A stretch of 32,455 nucleotides of DNA from Microcaldota archaeon (lineage in GTDB: Archaea; Micrarchaeota; Micrarchaeia; Micrarchaeales; CABMGC01). The DNA lies in contig JAJYXO010000015.1 of the NCBI GenBank assembly GCA_021801765.1, forward strand, positions 1 to 32,455, written 5' to 3'. The notes beneath the pieces are model-generated. The model searched no databases. It was not told the origin of the DNA and was given only the letters and a program-made list of their open reading frames with translations. Numbering within the stretch: position 1 is the first letter of the stretch; each line of letters begins with the position of its first letter. This document shows positions 31,321-32,455 of the stretch, piece after piece. The position numbers were made by a program, and so were the translations under genes.

Positions 31321-32455
31321 TTAAGTTTCCTGCCCTACTTCATACTGTACTTTTTTCTTTGAGCGCATTATAACTGCGCCAACAATTATTATGACTGCAA
31401 TTATTCCTACAATCACGGCATAGGAAGCCGAAGGCGGCACCCCGTATCCCTGCGACTGCACTATAACTGGCTTCGCCTTCGATGCGTTCTCTGCCGCAGT
31501 AGCATTTGTATTCTGTTTACGTATCTGGAAGATCCATATTGCAGATTTTGCAAACTGTGTATTTGTAATAATGCCGCTACTGGCGTTGTAAACCCATTTG
31601 TTCTCCGATGTGTAATTTCCACCGTTGTATGCCGTTCCATTAAACGAACCTCCGAGTAAAGCCCATGTAGTCCAGGTCTCTGGGTATGGCGCAGTTGTTG
31701 CTATAGGCATCTCTCCTCCAGTAGAATTAACGAATGATATCGAGGAGTTTATCTCGCCGTCAACTTCAAAAGCGAGTCCATACAATGGGAACATTGTAGA
31801 ATTTGGCGCAGGAAACCCACTGCTTAGTTTGAATGTCGCTATCGTAAAATTATACTCGGAAAGCAGCTTTGTCGCATTTTGCAGCTCAGCATATGTGCCT
31901 GGGCTTATTACGGCATCAATCTTTGAACCGTCAGGAGCTTTGACGTTCACCATGCCTCCAGTTGCAGCATTCACCTTCAGTGTGTTGTAAGAGTACAATG
32001 TAAGATAATGTGGAGCTTCAATTGCCTTTTGGCCTTGGGATGAAGCATTCTGACTAGGTTTCGGAGCAGGAACTACATGCAGCTCTAATGTGGCATTTGC
32101 CGCGGGATCGTTTCCGCTGGCGTTCAGTATTACATTATACGACATTGGAAAGGTACTGTTGCCTACTGTTATAGTGGCCTGTCCACCGAATGTCGGATAC
32201 CCCGAAGGATAGTCAAGGAAGACATCTATCTTATCTGCAAGCAGCTCCGCATTATTCACCACGTTTATATGTGTCTTTCCATAGCTCCCTCCAGACAAGC
32301 TTACTGTGTACCCTACACCCAAAGATCCCCCTTGAACTACAGTTGCATTTTGCAGTTGGAATGTAATTGTAGATGAACCTGTGCCGTTGGGACTTCCGTA
32401 TTGGGCCCGAAGCACTCCCAAGATCAATATGGAGATGAACGCTGCAGTTCTAGCG
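31321..32455 (-). CDS. Paralogous surface protein, C-terminally anchored (5' end outside window)
   Basis: The frame runs open to the window edge, so a TTG at 32425-32427 is probably internal. Upstream residues (ARTAAFISILILGVLRA, then QYGSPNG) form a hydrophobic signal peptide with an A-x-A-like end, suggesting cleavage before Gln. A beta-sandwich follows (about 20-110 from the visible start), a Pro/Ser linker, and then the domain shared with the gene at 30419 (YGLAFEVDGEINSSISFVNS, YPETWTTWALLGGSFNGTAY, IITNTQFAKSAIWIFQI). It ends in a C-terminal membrane helix (ASYAVIVGIIAVIIIVGAVI) and a basic tail. It is convergent with its paralogue across a 89-base gap with no recognisable element. Confidence 0.82.
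   Translation of the reverse strand, partial: ARTAAFISILILGVLRAQYGSPNGTGSSTITFQLQNATVVQGGSLGVGYTVSLSGGSYGKTHINVVNNAELLADKIDVFLDYPSGYPTFGGQATITVGNSTFPMSYNVILNASGNDPAANATLELHVVPAPKPSQNASSQGQKAIEAPHYLTLYSYNTLKVNAATGGMVNVKAPDGSKIDAVISPGTYAELQNATKLLSEYNFTIATFKLSSGFPAPNSTMFPLYGLAFEVDGEINSSISFVNSTGGEMPIATTAPYPETWTTWALLGGSFNGTAYNGGNYTSENKWVYNASSGIITNTQFAKSAIWIFQIRKQNTNATAAENASKAKPVIVQSQGYGVPPSASYAVIVGIIAVIIIVGAVIMRSKKKVQYEVGQET

Noticed and set aside
1-32455. CRISPR array, insertion sequence, integrase or rRNA gene
   Set aside because: No regularly spaced repeats, transposase motifs or rRNA sequence were found on either strand.

Overview
The window is archaeal. It encodes aEF1A, eL44, eS4, eL32 and eL19, aIF2-alpha, TFE, an Sm-like protein, the Rpp29 subunit of RNase P, a GINS subunit and an Lhr-type helicase. 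Genes are packed tightly, and A/T-rich TATA-like boxes sit about 25 bases before many starts. Short genes, abundant surface proteins rich in N-glycosylation sequons, bacterial-type DNA gyrase and a tRNA intron in the T-loop suggest a small-genome DPANN archaeon, most likely Micrarchaeota (ARMAN-2-like). That placement is inference from gene content, not a phylogeny.

Layout. 1-3142: 3' part of a giant cell-surface protein. 3144-4040: a divergent pair, a 39-residue acidic microprotein (minus) and a DUF92 membrane protein (plus). 4078-6355 (minus): operon gins51, rpl44e, aIF2-alpha, PAC2 chaperone. 6474-7187 (minus): TFE with initiator tRNA-Met abutting its stop codon. 7418-7492: tRNA-Lys(CTT). 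7709-12023 (plus): gyrB-gyrA. 12031-16849 (minus): winged-helix protein, sequon-rich surface protein, Lhr helicase. 16904-17566 (minus): ACT-domain protein, separated by a promoter region with repeated TTAACAT motifs from a plus-strand cluster of GNAT acyltransferase, M20 deacylase and diaminopimelate epimerase (17656-20695). 20729-23457 (minus): tuf, rps10 and a second M20 deacylase. 23666-24015 (plus): Sm-like protein and intron-bearing tRNA-Ala(GGC). 24022-24366 (minus): CutA. 24434-30286 (plus): Rpp29, then uS17, uL14, uL24, eS4, uL5, uS14, uS8, uL6, eL32, eL19, uL18, uS5. The cluster stops at uS5; L30, L15 and SecY do not follow. 30419-end: two convergent paralogous surface proteins, the second cut by the window edge.

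How it fits together. Most of the window is information processing: gyrase, replication (GINS), transcription (TFE), translation and RNA metabolism (Rpp29, Sm, Lhr). The main metabolic content is the GNAT/M20/DapF/M20 group, consistent with a diaminopimelate-lysine branch using acyl-blocked intermediates. The most distinctive observations are the tRNA-Ala T-loop intron with a bulge-helix-bulge whose predicted cuts restore a standard TTCAAAT loop; the initiator tRNA fused edge to edge to TFE; the acyltransferase/deacylase/epimerase cluster; gyrase subunits altered at both classical quinolone-determining positions; and two ribosomal protein genes whose likely N-termini are split from the body by one base at poly-A tracts. 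There is no CRISPR array, insertion sequence or rRNA gene. No gene-free stretch exceeds 300 bases; the longest (7188-7417 and 7493-7708) flank tRNA-Lys.
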